The notes under the pieces were generated by a model. The model searched no databases. It was given only the letters and a program-made list of their open reading frames with translations, and was not told where the DNA came from. From an uncultured Arthrobacter sp. (GTDB taxonomy: Bacteria; Actinomycetota; Actinomycetes; Actinomycetales; Micrococcaceae), in assembly GCF_947493765.1 (NCBI RefSeq), contig NZ_CANLSZ010000001.1, positions 496,001-560,000 of the forward strand: DNA of 64,000 bases. Direction: 5' to 3'. Made by a program: the position numbers and the translations under genes. Below are positions 15,955 through 24,257 of this stretch, piece after piece (the first letter of the stretch is position 1; the number at the start of each line of letters is the position of its first letter).

Positions 15955-16632
15955 GTGGAGAACTATCTCTCCCTCTTCGAGACGTACGACGTGCCCGCTG
16001 CGTTCTGGGTCAACATCCAGCTCTCCTTCTGGGCCGCCATCTGGGCGCTGGCCCTCGGCACCGTCCTGGCGCTCTTCCGCATCTCCCCGGTCCGGAGCCT
16101 CCAGTGGTTCGGCGCGGCCTACGTCAACATCTTCCGCAACACACCCCTGACCATCATCCTCGCCTTCGGCTTCCTCGGACTGTTCTCCGTGATGCAGATC
16201 AACCTGGCCCAGGACCTCAATCTGAGCCTGTTCCGGATCGCGATCGTCGGCCTGTCGCTCTACCACGCGGCCTTCGTGTGCGAGGCCATCCGCAGCGGCG
16301 TCAACACCGTTCCCCTCGGCCAGGCCGAGGCAGCCAGGGCCATCGGCCTGGGCTTCCTCCCCGCCGCCCGGCTCATCATCCTGCCGCAGGCCTTCCGGGG
16401 GGCCATCGCTCCCCTGGGGAACGTCCTCATCGCGCTGATCAAGAACTCGACCGTGGCGGCGGCAGGCTCGGTCGCGGCCGAGTCGTCGAGCCTCATGAAG
16501 ACCATGATCGAGTTCCGGTCCGATCTCGTGATCCCCATCTTCTTCACCTTCGCCCTCGGCTTCGTGATCCTGGTGATCCCCATCGGACTCCTGACCACCT
16601 GGGCCTCACGGAAACTGGCGGTGGCACGATGA
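15955..16632 (+). CDS. gluC: glutamate ABC transporter permease
   Basis: A 225-residue inner-membrane subunit with about five helices. The HisM-type block NIFRNTPLTIILAFGFLGLF and the coupling (EAA) loop GQAEAARAIGLGFLPAARLI are both clear. The start is GTG 15955 (MENYLSLFETYD). It pairs with gluD to form the membrane channel. The 3' end overlaps gluD by 4 nt (ATGA). Confidence 0.9.
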   Translation: MENYLSLFETYDVPAAFWVNIQLSFWAAIWALALGTVLALFRISPVRSLQWFGAAYVNIFRNTPLTIILAFGFLGLFSVMQINLAQDLNLSLFRIAIVGLSLYHAAFVCEAIRSGVNTVPLGQAEAARAIGLGFLPAARLIILPQAFRGAIAPLGNVLIALIKNSTVAAAGSVAAESSSLMKTMIEFRSDLVIPIFFTFALGFVILVIPIGLLTTWASRKLAVAR

Positions 16633-17495
16633 GCGCTCAGCAGGTCCTCTTCGACGCACCCGGGCCGCGTACGCGCCGGATCATCCTGATCTGCAACATC
16701 GTCGGCGTCCTGATCGTGCTCGCCCTCCTCGCCTGGATCGTCTCCGCACTGGCCGACAAGGGGCAGTTGACGGCGAGCATGTGGACGCCGTTCCTCCAGG
16801 CGCGGACGTGGGAGTTCTTCATCCTGCCCGGCCTCCTCAACACGCTCAAGGCCGCGGGCATCGCGATCCTCACCTCCGTGGCCTTCGGTCTGCTCTTCGG
16901 GATCGGCAGGCTCTCCCACATCGCCCCGATCCGCTGGGCCGCCGGCGTCGTCGTCGAGTTCCTCCGTGCCGTCCCGGTCCTGCTGATGATGATCTTCTTC
17001 TGGCTCGCGCTCGGCCGGTCCGGCGTGGTGGAGCCGCAGGATGCGCCGCTGATCGCCGTGATCCTCGCGCTCACGCTCTACAACGGCTCGGTGATCGCGG
17101 AGCTCGTCCGCTCCGGCGTCCACGGGCTGCCGAAGGGCCAGCGCGAGGCGGGCATGGCGATCGGCCTGACCCGGAACCAGTCGCTGCGCAACATCGAGGT
17201 GCCGCAGGCGCTGATCGCGATGCTGCCCGCCCTCATCAGCCAGTTCGTCGTCATCCTGAAGGACTCCGCGCTCGGCTACATCATCACCTATCCGGAGCTG
17301 CTGCAGTACACAAGGCGCCTGGGGGTCGGCGAGGGCAATGTGATCCCGTCACTGCTCGTCGCCGCGACCATCTTCATCCTGATCAACTTCGCGCTGTCCA
17401 GCCTGGCCACGCGGCTGTCCTCCCTCCTGACGTTCCGGACCAGGGTCCGCAGGCCCGCGAAGGACGTGGTCGTGATGGACCCCGCCTCGACCTGA
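16629..17495 (+). CDS. gluD: glutamate ABC transporter permease
   Basis: A 288-residue second permease with an extra N-terminal helix (about residues 20-45) before the common five-helix core. FLRAVPVLLMMIFFWLALG and the EAA loop GQREAGMAIGLTRNQSLRNI identify the HisMQ-type fold. The last 30 residues form a short basic cytoplasmic tail. ATG 16629 overlaps the gluC stop. It ends the operon, and a degenerate 14-bp repeat array follows. Confidence 0.9.
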   Translation: MSAQQVLFDAPGPRTRRIILICNIVGVLIVLALLAWIVSALADKGQLTASMWTPFLQARTWEFFILPGLLNTLKAAGIAILTSVAFGLLFGIGRLSHIAPIRWAAGVVVEFLRAVPVLLMMIFFWLALGRSGVVEPQDAPLIAVILALTLYNGSVIAELVRSGVHGLPKGQREAGMAIGLTRNQSLRNIEVPQALIAMLPALISQFVVILKDSALGYIITYPELLQYTRRLGVGEGNVIPSLLVAATIFILINFALSSLATRLSSLLTFRTRVRRPAKDVVVMDPAST

Positions 17496-17526
17496 GCCTA
17501 CTCCTCACCGCGGACGCGGCCGGACC

Positions 17527-17623
17527 CTGATCGGACCGGACTGATCGGACCGGACTGATCGGACCGGCCGGGTCGAGCCCGACTGATCGGGCCGGCTTCG
17601 TTAGCCGGTCTGATCGGGTCGGC
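17527..17623. repeat. 14-bp repeat array between gluD and dapE
   Basis: Units of the form ctgatcggaccgga occur at 17527-17540, 17541-17554 and 17555-17568 in tandem, with related copies at 17583-17596 and 17610-17623. It fills the 146-bp gap between two convergent genes, where no classical hairpin terminator is obvious. Confidence 0.85.
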
Positions 17624-17641
17624 CCAGTCAGGCCAGCCAGG

Positions 17642-18733
17642 TCAGGTCAGCCAGGTCAGCAGCGCGTCGAGGCAGGCACGGATCGCGTCGGCATGGACGT
17701 GCTCGTCGTCGGTATGCGCCAGCAGGGCGTCCCCCGGGCCGAAGTTCACGGCGGGGATGCCGAGGGCACTGAAGCGGGCCACGTCGGTCCAGCCGTATTT
17801 CGGCTTCGGATCGGCGCCGACGGCTGCCACGAAGGCGGCTGCCGCGGGGTGCTGCAGCCCGGGACGGGCGCCGGCCGCGGTATCCGTCCGCTCCACGTCG
17901 AAGCCCTCCAGCAGCGTCCGCACGTACGCCTCCGCCTCGTCCGGGGTCTTGTCCGGCGCGAAGCGGTAGTTCACCTCGATGACGGTGCTGTCGGGGATGA
18001 CATTGCCGGCCGTTCCCCCGGTGATCCTCACGGCGTTCAGGCTCTCGCGGTAGTCGAGGCCGTCCACGTGCACGGTGGCGGGCTCGTGGTCGCGGAGGCG
18101 CACGAGGACCTCGGCGGCCCCGTGGATGGCGTTCACACCCATCCAGGCGCGGGCGGAATGGGAGGCCTTCCCCGCGATGCGGACGTCGAAGCGGGCGGTG
18201 CCGTTGCATCCGCCCTCCACCGTGCCGTCCGTCGGTTCGAGCAGCACAGCGAAGTCGGCGGCCAGCCAGTCGGGACGGGATACGGCCACCCGGCCCAGGC
18301 CGCTGAGGGATGCCTCGACCTCCTCGTGGTCGTAGAAGACGAAGGTGATGTCCCGGCTCGGGGTGGTGAGCGCGGCGGCGAGCGCCAGCTGGACCGCGAC
18401 GCCGCCCTTCATGTCCGTGGCCCCCCGGCCGTACAGGGTCCCGCCCTCCCAGGTCGAGGGCACCGTGCCGCGCGCGCCCGGCGTCGTCGGGAGGGGCACG
18501 GTGTCGAGGTGACCGGCCAGGATCACGCGCTCGCCACGCCCGAGCGTCGTCCGCGCCATCACGCAGTCGCCGTCGCGCACCACCTCGAGGTGGTCGAGAC
18601 CCCTCAGGGCCTGCTCCACGGCATCGGCGAGGGCCTCCTCGTTGCCCGAGACACTCCCGATGTCGATCAGGCGGGCGGTCAGCTGGGCCACGTCGGAGGT
18701 GGGGTCGAGCTCCGGGGCAGGGGTCTGGATCAT
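17642..18733 (-). CDS. dapE: succinyl-diaminopimelate desuccinylase
   Basis: A 363-residue M20-family zinc hydrolase that releases succinate from N-succinyl-LL-2,6-diaminopimelate, a late step of lysine and peptidoglycan-DAP synthesis. Zinc and catalytic residues: His and Asp in LAGHLDTVPLP, Asp in GRGATDMKGG, the Glu pair in YDHEEVEAS, Glu in LLEPTDG, and His in ALLAHTDDEHV. The dimerisation domain sits in the middle. ATG 18733 is preceded by TAGTGT with a 6-nt gap. The gene is divergent from dapD, the pathway enzyme two steps earlier, with 32 bp between the start codons. Confidence 0.94.
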   Translation of the reverse strand: MIQTPAPELDPTSDVAQLTARLIDIGSVSGNEEALADAVEQALRGLDHLEVVRDGDCVMARTTLGRGERVILAGHLDTVPLPTTPGARGTVPSTWEGGTLYGRGATDMKGGVAVQLALAAALTTPSRDITFVFYDHEEVEASLSGLGRVAVSRPDWLAADFAVLLEPTDGTVEGGCNGTARFDVRIAGKASHSARAWMGVNAIHGAAEVLVRLRDHEPATVHVDGLDYRESLNAVRITGGTAGNVIPDSTVIEVNYRFAPDKTPDEAEAYVRTLLEGFDVERTDTAAGARPGLQHPAAAAFVAAVGADPKPKYGWTDVARFSALGIPAVNFGPGDALLAHTDDEHVHADAIRACLDALLTWLT

Positions 18734-18739
18734 GGCGCA

Positions 18740-18759
18740 ACACTATCGCTCGGTAGACT
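18740..18759. promoter_or_regulatory. back-to-back dapE / dapD -10 boxes
   Basis: TAGTGT on the minus strand (18740-18745) lies 6 nt before the dapE ATG. TAGACT on the plus strand (18754-18759) lies 6 nt before the dapD ATG. The 32-bp gap has no room for 5' leaders, so both mRNAs are predicted leaderless and the two -35 regions must lie within the opposing genes. Confidence 0.55.
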
Positions 18760-18765
18760 GCAGCC

Positions 18766-19794
18766 ATGACTTCCCCCATGTCCACCCCCTCCCCCGACGG
18801 TGCCCGGCGTTCGGCCGGCGGAACCGGTCTCGCGACGATGGCGGCCGACGGTTCGGTGCTCGACACCTGGTTCCCCGCCCCCTGGCTCCGGGAGGCCCCT
18901 CGCCCGACGGACGGCGCCGACCCCGCCGGCGACACCAGCACCGGTACCGACCACGCGGCGCCCGACCACACGGAACTCCGCGACACCCTGGAAGGTCTGG
19001 CCCGGGACGGTGCCGACGACGCCCGGAAGGTGACCCAGCGCGTCGTCGAGCTGACCATCGATCCCGACACCGCCCCCGCGAGCACCGAGGACGCCTACCT
19101 GCGGCTCCAGCTGCTCTCGCACCGGCTCGTACGGCCCAACACGATCAATCTCGACGGCATCTTCGGCCTGCTCGCCAACGTCGTATGGACCAATCACGGA
19201 CCCGCCGCCGTCCAGGGCTTCGAGACCGTCCGCGCCGCCCTGCGCGCCCGCGGGCCCGTGGCCGTCCACGGCGTCGACAAGTTCCCCCGCATGACCGACT
19301 ACGTGGTCCCGGCGGGCGTGCGGATCGCGGATGCCGATCGGGTGCGCCTGGGCGCACACCTCGCCGAGGGCACCACCGTGATGCACGAGGGCTTCGTGAA
19401 CTTCAACGCGGGCACGCTCGGCCACTCCATGGTGGAGGGCCGCATCTCGGCGGGCGTGGTCGTGGGCGACGGTTCGGACATCGGCGGTGGAGCCTCGATC
19501 ATGGGCACGCTCTCCGGAGGCGGGACGGCACGCATCACGCTCGGCGAGCGCTGTCTGCTCGGCGCCGAGTCGGGGGTGGGCATCTCCCTGGGCGACGACT
19601 GCGTGGTCGAGGCGGGCCTGTACCTGACCGCCGGCACCAAGGTGATGCTGCAGGACGGCTCGTTCGTCAAGGCCCGCGAGCTCTCGGGCGAGGACGGCAT
19701 CCTCTTCCTGCGCAACTCGGCGACCGGCGTGGTGGAGGCCCGTCCCCGCACCGGCCACGGCATCGCCCTCAATCCGGCCCTGCACGCGAACTGA
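18766..19794 (+). CDS. dapD: tetrahydrodipicolinate N-succinyltransferase, actinobacterial type
   Basis: A 342-residue acyltransferase that succinylates tetrahydrodipicolinate with succinyl-CoA in the lysine/DAP pathway. The C-terminal half is a left-handed beta-helix of hexapeptide-like repeats (for example [20 protein letters not shown]). The chain ends [14 protein letters not shown], typical of the larger actinobacterial DapD rather than the proteobacterial form. The first 25 residues are a Ser/Pro-rich extension containing a second ATG (codon 5). The -10 spacing supports ATG 18766. Confidence 0.93.
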   Translation: MTSPMSTPSPDGARRSAGGTGLATMAADGSVLDTWFPAPWLREAPRPTDGADPAGDTSTGTDHAAPDHTELRDTLEGLARDGADDARKVTQRVVELTIDPDTAPASTEDAYLRLQLLSHRLVRPNTINLDGIFGLLANVVWTNHGPAAVQGFETVRAALRARGPVAVHGVDKFPRMTDYVVPAGVRIADADRVRLGAHLAEGTTVMHEGFVNFNAGTLGHSMVEGRISAGVVVGDGSDIGGGASIMGTLSGGGTARITLGERCLLGAESGVGISLGDDCVVEAGLYLTAGTKVMLQDGSFVKARELSGEDGILFLRNSATGVVEARPRTGHGIALNPALHAN

Positions 19795-19797
19795 CCC

Positions 19798-20646
19798 ATG
19801 ACGCCGAGCGCTGGCTCCCGTGCCCGCCGGCGATGGACCGGCGCCGTCCTCGCCGGACTGCTCGTGGTCGTCGGAGGAGCGGTGGTCGTCAACCAGGCCG
19901 GCGGTGGTGAGATGCTCGTCCGCGAGCGCTGTACGGCCACCGTGGGCACGGAGACCTTCGACCTCTCGCCCACGCAGACCGAGAACGCCGCCCTGATCGC
20001 CGGGGTGGCCGTGAACCGCGGACTGCCCGCCAGGGCTGCCTCGATCGCTATCGCGACGGCGTTCCAGGAATCACGGCTGGAGAACATCGACTACGGGGAC
20101 GACGCCGGACCGGACTCCCGCGGTCTCTTCCAGCAGCGTCCGTCACAGGGCTGGGGCACCGAGGAGCAGATCATGATGCCGCTGTACGCGGTGGGTGCCT
20201 TCTACGACGCCCTGGTGCAGGTACCCGGATACGAGTCCATGCCCATCACCGAGGCCGCGCAGCGGGTGCAGCGCTCCGCCTACCCGGAGGCCTACGCGGA
20301 CCACGAGCCGGAGGGGCGCGCCTTCGCATCGGCACTGACCGGGAACTCACCGGCTGCCCTCGACTGCTCGCTCCGCACGCCGGGCGGTACCGGCGACGCC
20401 CTCTCGGTGTCCAGCTCCGCGGACGAGGTCTTCGGTCCCCTCGGCGGGACCGCCGACGGACGGCAGCTGGTCCTGGAGGCGGAGCAGACCATGGGCTGGG
20501 CCGTGGCCCAGTGGGCCGTGGCGAACGCCTCCGCCCTGCACATCACCTCGGTCAGCTACGCGGACCTGGAGTGGACGCGCACCGGGGAGGGCTGGACCAT
20601 GACGACCACGGAGCCGGCCACCCTGACCATCGGCGTGGCGGACTGA
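19798..20646 (+). CDS. lysozyme-like exported protein of unknown function
   Basis: A 282-residue protein. An N-terminal anchor or signal helix (about residues 13-34) precedes an external domain. The conserved stretch RAASIAIATAFQESRLENID, then SRGLFQQRPSQGWGT and AAQRVQRSAYPEAYADHEPE, resembles a lysozyme/transglycosylase fold with a Glu in the QESRL helix. It recurs in actinobacterial proteins often labelled hypothetical or heavy metal transporter. Four cysteines are present, two of them in the external domain. ATG 19798 is 3 nt after the dapD stop, so the two genes are probably co-transcribed. Muralytic activity is inferred only. Confidence 0.75.
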   Translation: MTPSAGSRARRRWTGAVLAGLLVVVGGAVVVNQAGGGEMLVRERCTATVGTETFDLSPTQTENAALIAGVAVNRGLPARAASIAIATAFQESRLENIDYGDDAGPDSRGLFQQRPSQGWGTEEQIMMPLYAVGAFYDALVQVPGYESMPITEAAQRVQRSAYPEAYADHEPEGRAFASALTGNSPAALDCSLRTPGGTGDALSVSSSADEVFGPLGGTADGRQLVLEAEQTMGWAVAQWAVANASALHITSVSYADLEWTRTGEGWTMTTTEPATLTIGVAD

Positions 20647-20678
20647 GTCCCGCTGCGGGTCGGGCCGCCGCAGTCGGG

Positions 20679-20790
20679 GTACCCCTCGTCAGATCGATCG
20701 CCGGACGGCTCGTCGGGTACCCCTCGTCGGCCCGCTGCTCCTCGGAGTCCCCCTCGTCGGCCCGCCTCTCGTCGGGGTACCCCTCCTCGG
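20679..20790. repeat. degenerate 30-bp repeat between convergent genes
   Basis: The core gtacccctcgtc starts at 20679, 20717, 20747 (gtccccctcgtc) and 20777 (gtacccctcctc). The last three are spaced exactly 30 bp apart with similar sequence between them. It occupies nearly all of the 152-bp gap between the lysozyme-like gene and the opposite-strand hypothetical gene; no simple hairpin terminator is evident. Confidence 0.7.
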
Positions 20791-20798
20791 GTGCCCCG

Positions 20799-21413
20799 TC
20801 AGGCGAGCATCCTGATGACCGGCTCCACATAGCTGCGGAAGGACCTCTCGTCGTCGAACAGCTCCTGTCCCAGCAGGAGCTTGTCGGGCTCCACCCACCA
20901 GGCCCGCCGGACGCCGAGCGGGAGCTCCACCAGCTCCAACGTGAACCGGCGCGCCGCACGCCCCAGCTCCAGCTCGCGTTCCTGCAGCATCGCGGCGAGC
21001 ACGCCCTCCATGCTGTCGGCGCCGCGCGAACCCGCGTGCAGCGCGTAGTCGGCGCACCGTTCCTGCGCCCACTCCATGGCCGCCCCGACGTGGGCCCGCA
21101 GCAGGGCCTTGAGCGCCTCCATGCCGTCCAGGGCGTCAAAATCGGGCGGGACCGGAAGCACGGCGTCGACGATCCGGTTGCGGAGCAGTCCGTGCCACCA
21201 GGCCTCCCACTCCACCCGGAGTGCGGCGCTCCCGCCCAGCGGCTCCGAGAGGCGATGGTGGTCCGTGACGCGCACTGCCGGGACGGCCGGCGGGAGGGTG
21301 GGGTGCCCCGACGCCGTGAGTCCCGCACAATCGCGCAGGTACAGCGCCACCAGGAGCACTTCGGACGTATCGACCGTGAAATAGGCGCTGTAGCCGGCGT
21401 CGGAGTACGACAT
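20799..21413 (-). CDS. hypothetical protein
   Basis: A 204-residue soluble protein with no membrane helix or signal peptide and no motif I recognise. It is rich in Leu, Glu, Arg and Trp, starts MSYSDAGYSAYFTVDT, and has a mostly helical middle. The ATG is preceded by an excellent ribosome site (GAAGGAGG, 3-4 nt upstream). It is convergent with the lysozyme-like gene and divergent from galE. The 295-bp upstream gap shows only a short repeat of gcgaccgtccggcag near 21610-21650. Confidence 0.7.
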   Translation of the reverse strand: MSYSDAGYSAYFTVDTSEVLLVALYLRDCAGLTASGHPTLPPAVPAVRVTDHHRLSEPLGGSAALRVEWEAWWHGLLRNRIVDAVLPVPPDFDALDGMEALKALLRAHVGAAMEWAQERCADYALHAGSRGADSMEGVLAAMLQERELELGRAARRFTLELVELPLGVRRAWWVEPDKLLLGQELFDDERSFRSYVEPVIRMLA

Positions 21414-21696
21414 GGGCCTCCTTCGGACCAGTCAGGCTGCTCCAAGGGTAGACCCCGGACGCCCGGCGTTCCAGAGCGGGCCGGGCGTACCGCAACCGGG
21501 GACTTCGGCCACCCGACGCGCGTGTCGCAGCAAGACACGCCGCCCGATCGCCGTCCGGGCGCGCGCTGTCCCCGATCCGACACCACCGGCGACGCACCGA
21601 CACCACGCAGCGACCGTCCGGCAGAGGGCAGGCGACCGTCCGGCAGCAGGCAGGTCACGCCCCGGCGCAGGCGGGCGACGGTGCCGACACCCGACC

Positions 21697-21702
21697 TAGG
21701 AT
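21697..21702 (+). promoter_or_regulatory. -10 box TAGGAT of galE
   Basis: TAGGAT is followed by 6 nt (GGAGGG) and then the ATG at 21709. The GGAGGG directly abuts the ATG and is too close to act as a ribosome site, so leaderless initiation is more likely. Confidence 0.5.
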
Positions 21703-21708
21703 GGAGGG

Positions 21709-22734
21709 ATGAAGATCCTCGTCACCGGTGGCAGCGGCTACATCGGTTCCCACACGGTCCTGACCCTGCTCGAGAACAGCCACGACGTCGTCGTGGTGGA
21801 CAATCTGCTGAACTCCACGGAGGCCTCCCTCGAGCGCGTGGCGTCGCTGGCGGGTCGCACCCCGGTGTTCCATCGGGCGGATCTGCTGGACGAGACGCGG
21901 CTGCGGGCCATCTTCGCCGAGGAGAAGGTGGACGCCGTGATCCACTTCGCGGGACTGAAGGCCGTGGGCGAGTCGGTCGAGAAGCCGCTGTACTACTACC
22001 ACAACAACGTGGGCGGCACCCTGAACCTGCTGCGGGTCATGGACGACGCCGGAGTGCGCACCCTCGTGTTCAGTTCCTCCGCCACCGTCTACGGCACCTC
22101 CGACGAGGTGCCCCTCACGGAGAAGCTCCCCCTGGACGCCGTGAACCCGTACGGACGCACTAAGGAGCAGATCGAGGACATCCTCTCGGATCTCGGCGCG
22201 TCCGATCCGCGCTGGAACATCGCCCTCCTGCGCTACTTCAACCCGGTGGGCGCGCACGCGTCGGGCACCATCGGCGAGGACCCCACAGGCGTCCCGAACA
22301 ACCTGCTGCCCTTCGTGGCCCAGGTGGCCGTCGGCCGGCGGGAGAAGGTGCGGATCTTCGGCAACGACTACCCCACGCCGGACGGCACGGGCGTGCGCGA
22401 CTACATCCACGTGGTGGATCTCGCCGAGGGACACCTGGCCGCCCTGGACTACCTCGTGGCCCACGGCGGCGTGCACACCTGGAATCTCGGCACCGGGACC
22501 GGCTCCTCAGTGCTGGAGGTCCTCGACGCCTTCTCCGCCGCCGCGGGCCGGGACATCCCCTACGAGTTCGCGCCCCGCCGTCCCGGTGACGCCGCCGTCA
22601 GCTACGCGGACCCGTCGTCAGCACTCGCCGATCTGGGCTGGTCCGCGGGCCGTAGCCTGGCGCAGATGTGCGAGGACCACTGGCGCTGGCAGAAGGACAA
22701 CCCGCAGGGCTACGCGTCGTCCGGGAACGACTGA
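21709..22734 (+). CDS. galE: UDP-glucose 4-epimerase
   Basis: A 341-residue NAD-dependent short-chain dehydrogenase-like epimerase that interconverts UDP-glucose and UDP-galactose for surface glycans and galactose use. The N-terminal Rossmann motif is TGGSGYIGSH. The catalytic Ser lies in FSSSATVYG (about 123-126), and Tyr-x3-Lys in YGRTKEQ (about 149-153). Family blocks RYFNPVGAHASG and GTGVRDYIHVVDLA are intact, and the length is typical. It stands alone, followed by a bidirectional terminator. Confidence 0.95.
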   Translation: MKILVTGGSGYIGSHTVLTLLENSHDVVVVDNLLNSTEASLERVASLAGRTPVFHRADLLDETRLRAIFAEEKVDAVIHFAGLKAVGESVEKPLYYYHNNVGGTLNLLRVMDDAGVRTLVFSSSATVYGTSDEVPLTEKLPLDAVNPYGRTKEQIEDILSDLGASDPRWNIALLRYFNPVGAHASGTIGEDPTGVPNNLLPFVAQVAVGRREKVRIFGNDYPTPDGTGVRDYIHVVDLAEGHLAALDYLVAHGGVHTWNLGTGTGSSVLEVLDAFSAAAGRDIPYEFAPRRPGDAAVSYADPSSALADLGWSAGRSLAQMCEDHWRWQKDNPQGYASSGND

Positions 22735-22762
22735 CCCCGGGACCCGGCCACAGCGCTCACGA

Positions 22763-22805
22763 CGACGGCGGCCGCCCTCCCCGTGAGGGTGGGCGGCCGC
22801 CGTCG
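22763..22805. terminator. bidirectional terminator between galE and gltA
   Basis: A perfect 15-bp stem (22763-22777 with 22791-22805) of pure G/C plus two A/T pairs and a 13-nt loop. It lies midway between the ends of the convergent genes galE and gltA. Confidence 0.8.
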
Positions 22806-22825
22806 GGCAGCACCGGAAGCCGTGC

Positions 22826-24109
22826 TCAGCGTGCGGGGTAGTGGCGCTCCCCCTCGCCCGTGTACAGCTGGCGCGGGCGGCCGATCTTGGTCTGCGGGTC
22901 CTGCATCATCTCGCGCCACTGGGCGATCCAGCCCGGCAGTCGGCCGATGGCGAAGAGCACCGTGAACATCTTCTCCGGGAAGCCCATGGCCTTGTAGATC
23001 AGGCCGGTGTAGAAGTCCACGTTCGGGTACAGCTTGCGCTCGATGAAGTAGTCGTCGGCGAGGGCCTTCTCCTCGAGCCGCATGGCGATGTCGAGCAGTT
23101 CGTCGTTTCCCCCGAGCCTGCTGAGGATGTCGTGCGCCGTGGCCTTGACGATCTTCGCCCGCGGATCGTAGTTCTTGTACACGCGGTGTCCGAAGCCCAT
23201 GAGCTTCACGCCGTCTTCCTTGTTCTTGACCTTCTCCATGAAGTCCTCGGGCCTGACGCCCTGGGACTTGATGTCGCGCAGCATGTTCAGCACGGCCTCG
23301 TTGGCACCGCCGTGGAGCGGCCCGAAGAGGGCGTTGATCCCGGCGGACACCGATGCGAACATGTTCGCGTTCGAGCTCCCCACCAGGCGCACGGTCGACG
23401 TCGAGCAGTTCTGCTCGTGGTCCGCGTGCAGGATCAGCAGCAGGTCCAGGGCCTTGACCATCATCGGGTCCACGTCGTACGGCTCGGCGGGAAGGCCGAA
23501 GGAGAGCCGCAGGAAGTTCTCCACCAGGTTCATGGAGTTGTCCGGGTACAGCATGGGCTGACCGATGGACTTCTTGTGCGCGTAGGCCGCGATGACCGGG
23601 AGCTTCGCCATGAGGCGGAAGGTGGACAGTTCCACCTGCTCGTCGTCGAAGGGGTCCAGCGAATCCTGGTAGAAGGTGGACAGCGCCGACACGGCCGAGG
23701 ACAGCACGGGCATGGGATGGGCGTCGCGCGGGAAGCCGCCGAAGAACCCCTTGAGCTCCTCGTGCAGCAGCGTGTGGCGGCGGATCCGGCTGTCGAAGGC
23801 GCTCAGTTCCTCGGGCGTGGGCAGATTGCCGTAGATGAGCAGGTAGGACACCTCGAGGAAGCTCGAACCCTTCGCGAGCTCCTCGATGGGGTAGCCGCGG
23901 TACCGGAGGATCCCGGCGTCGCCGTCGATGTAGGTGATGGCCGAGGTGGTCGCGGCGGTGTTCATGAAACCCGGGTCGTACGTGACCTGACCCGTCTGCT
24001 TCAGGAGCTTCGACACGTCGTAGCCGTTGTTGCCCTCCACCGCCGGCACCAGCGGCAACTCGAGCCGACCACCGTCGTAGTGGAGGGACGCAGCATTCTG
24101 CTCTGTCAT
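22826..24109 (-). CDS. gltA: citrate synthase, type II
   Basis: A 427-residue enzyme condensing oxaloacetate and acetyl-CoA in the TCA cycle. Active-site residues are in place: His in LLILHADHEQNCSTSTVR, His in FGPLHGGANEAVLN and in MGFGHRVYKNYDPRA, and Asp in LYPNVDFYTGL. The N-terminal beta domain (LPLVPAVEGNNGYDVSKLLK) marks the hexameric Gram-negative/actinobacterial type. I chose ATG 24109 (MTEQNAAS), with AAGGAG about 6 nt upstream; an ATG at 24133 would place this ribosome site inside the gene. Confidence 0.96.
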   Translation of the reverse strand: MTEQNAASLHYDGGRLELPLVPAVEGNNGYDVSKLLKQTGQVTYDPGFMNTAATTSAITYIDGDAGILRYRGYPIEELAKGSSFLEVSYLLIYGNLPTPEELSAFDSRIRRHTLLHEELKGFFGGFPRDAHPMPVLSSAVSALSTFYQDSLDPFDDEQVELSTFRLMAKLPVIAAYAHKKSIGQPMLYPDNSMNLVENFLRLSFGLPAEPYDVDPMMVKALDLLLILHADHEQNCSTSTVRLVGSSNANMFASVSAGINALFGPLHGGANEAVLNMLRDIKSQGVRPEDFMEKVKNKEDGVKLMGFGHRVYKNYDPRAKIVKATAHDILSRLGGNDELLDIAMRLEEKALADDYFIERKLYPNVDFYTGLIYKAMGFPEKMFTVLFAIGRLPGWIAQWREMMQDPQTKIGRPRQLYTGEGERHYPAR

Positions 24110-24257
24110 TGATTCTCCTTCAGGGGCCGGCACGAGGTCAGCACGTCATCGCTCTGCCGGAGCACAGGTGTCACTCCGGGACAAGCATCAGGCCAAACGC
24201 TACCGCCAGCCCCCCATGATCGCTAATTCCCCGCGGCCCTCGCGGCCTGCGCCGGGG

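Noticed and set aside
20679-20790. CRISPR-like array with 30-bp steps
   Set aside because: The sequence between cores is itself repeated and degenerate, only three or four units exist, and there are no cas genes.
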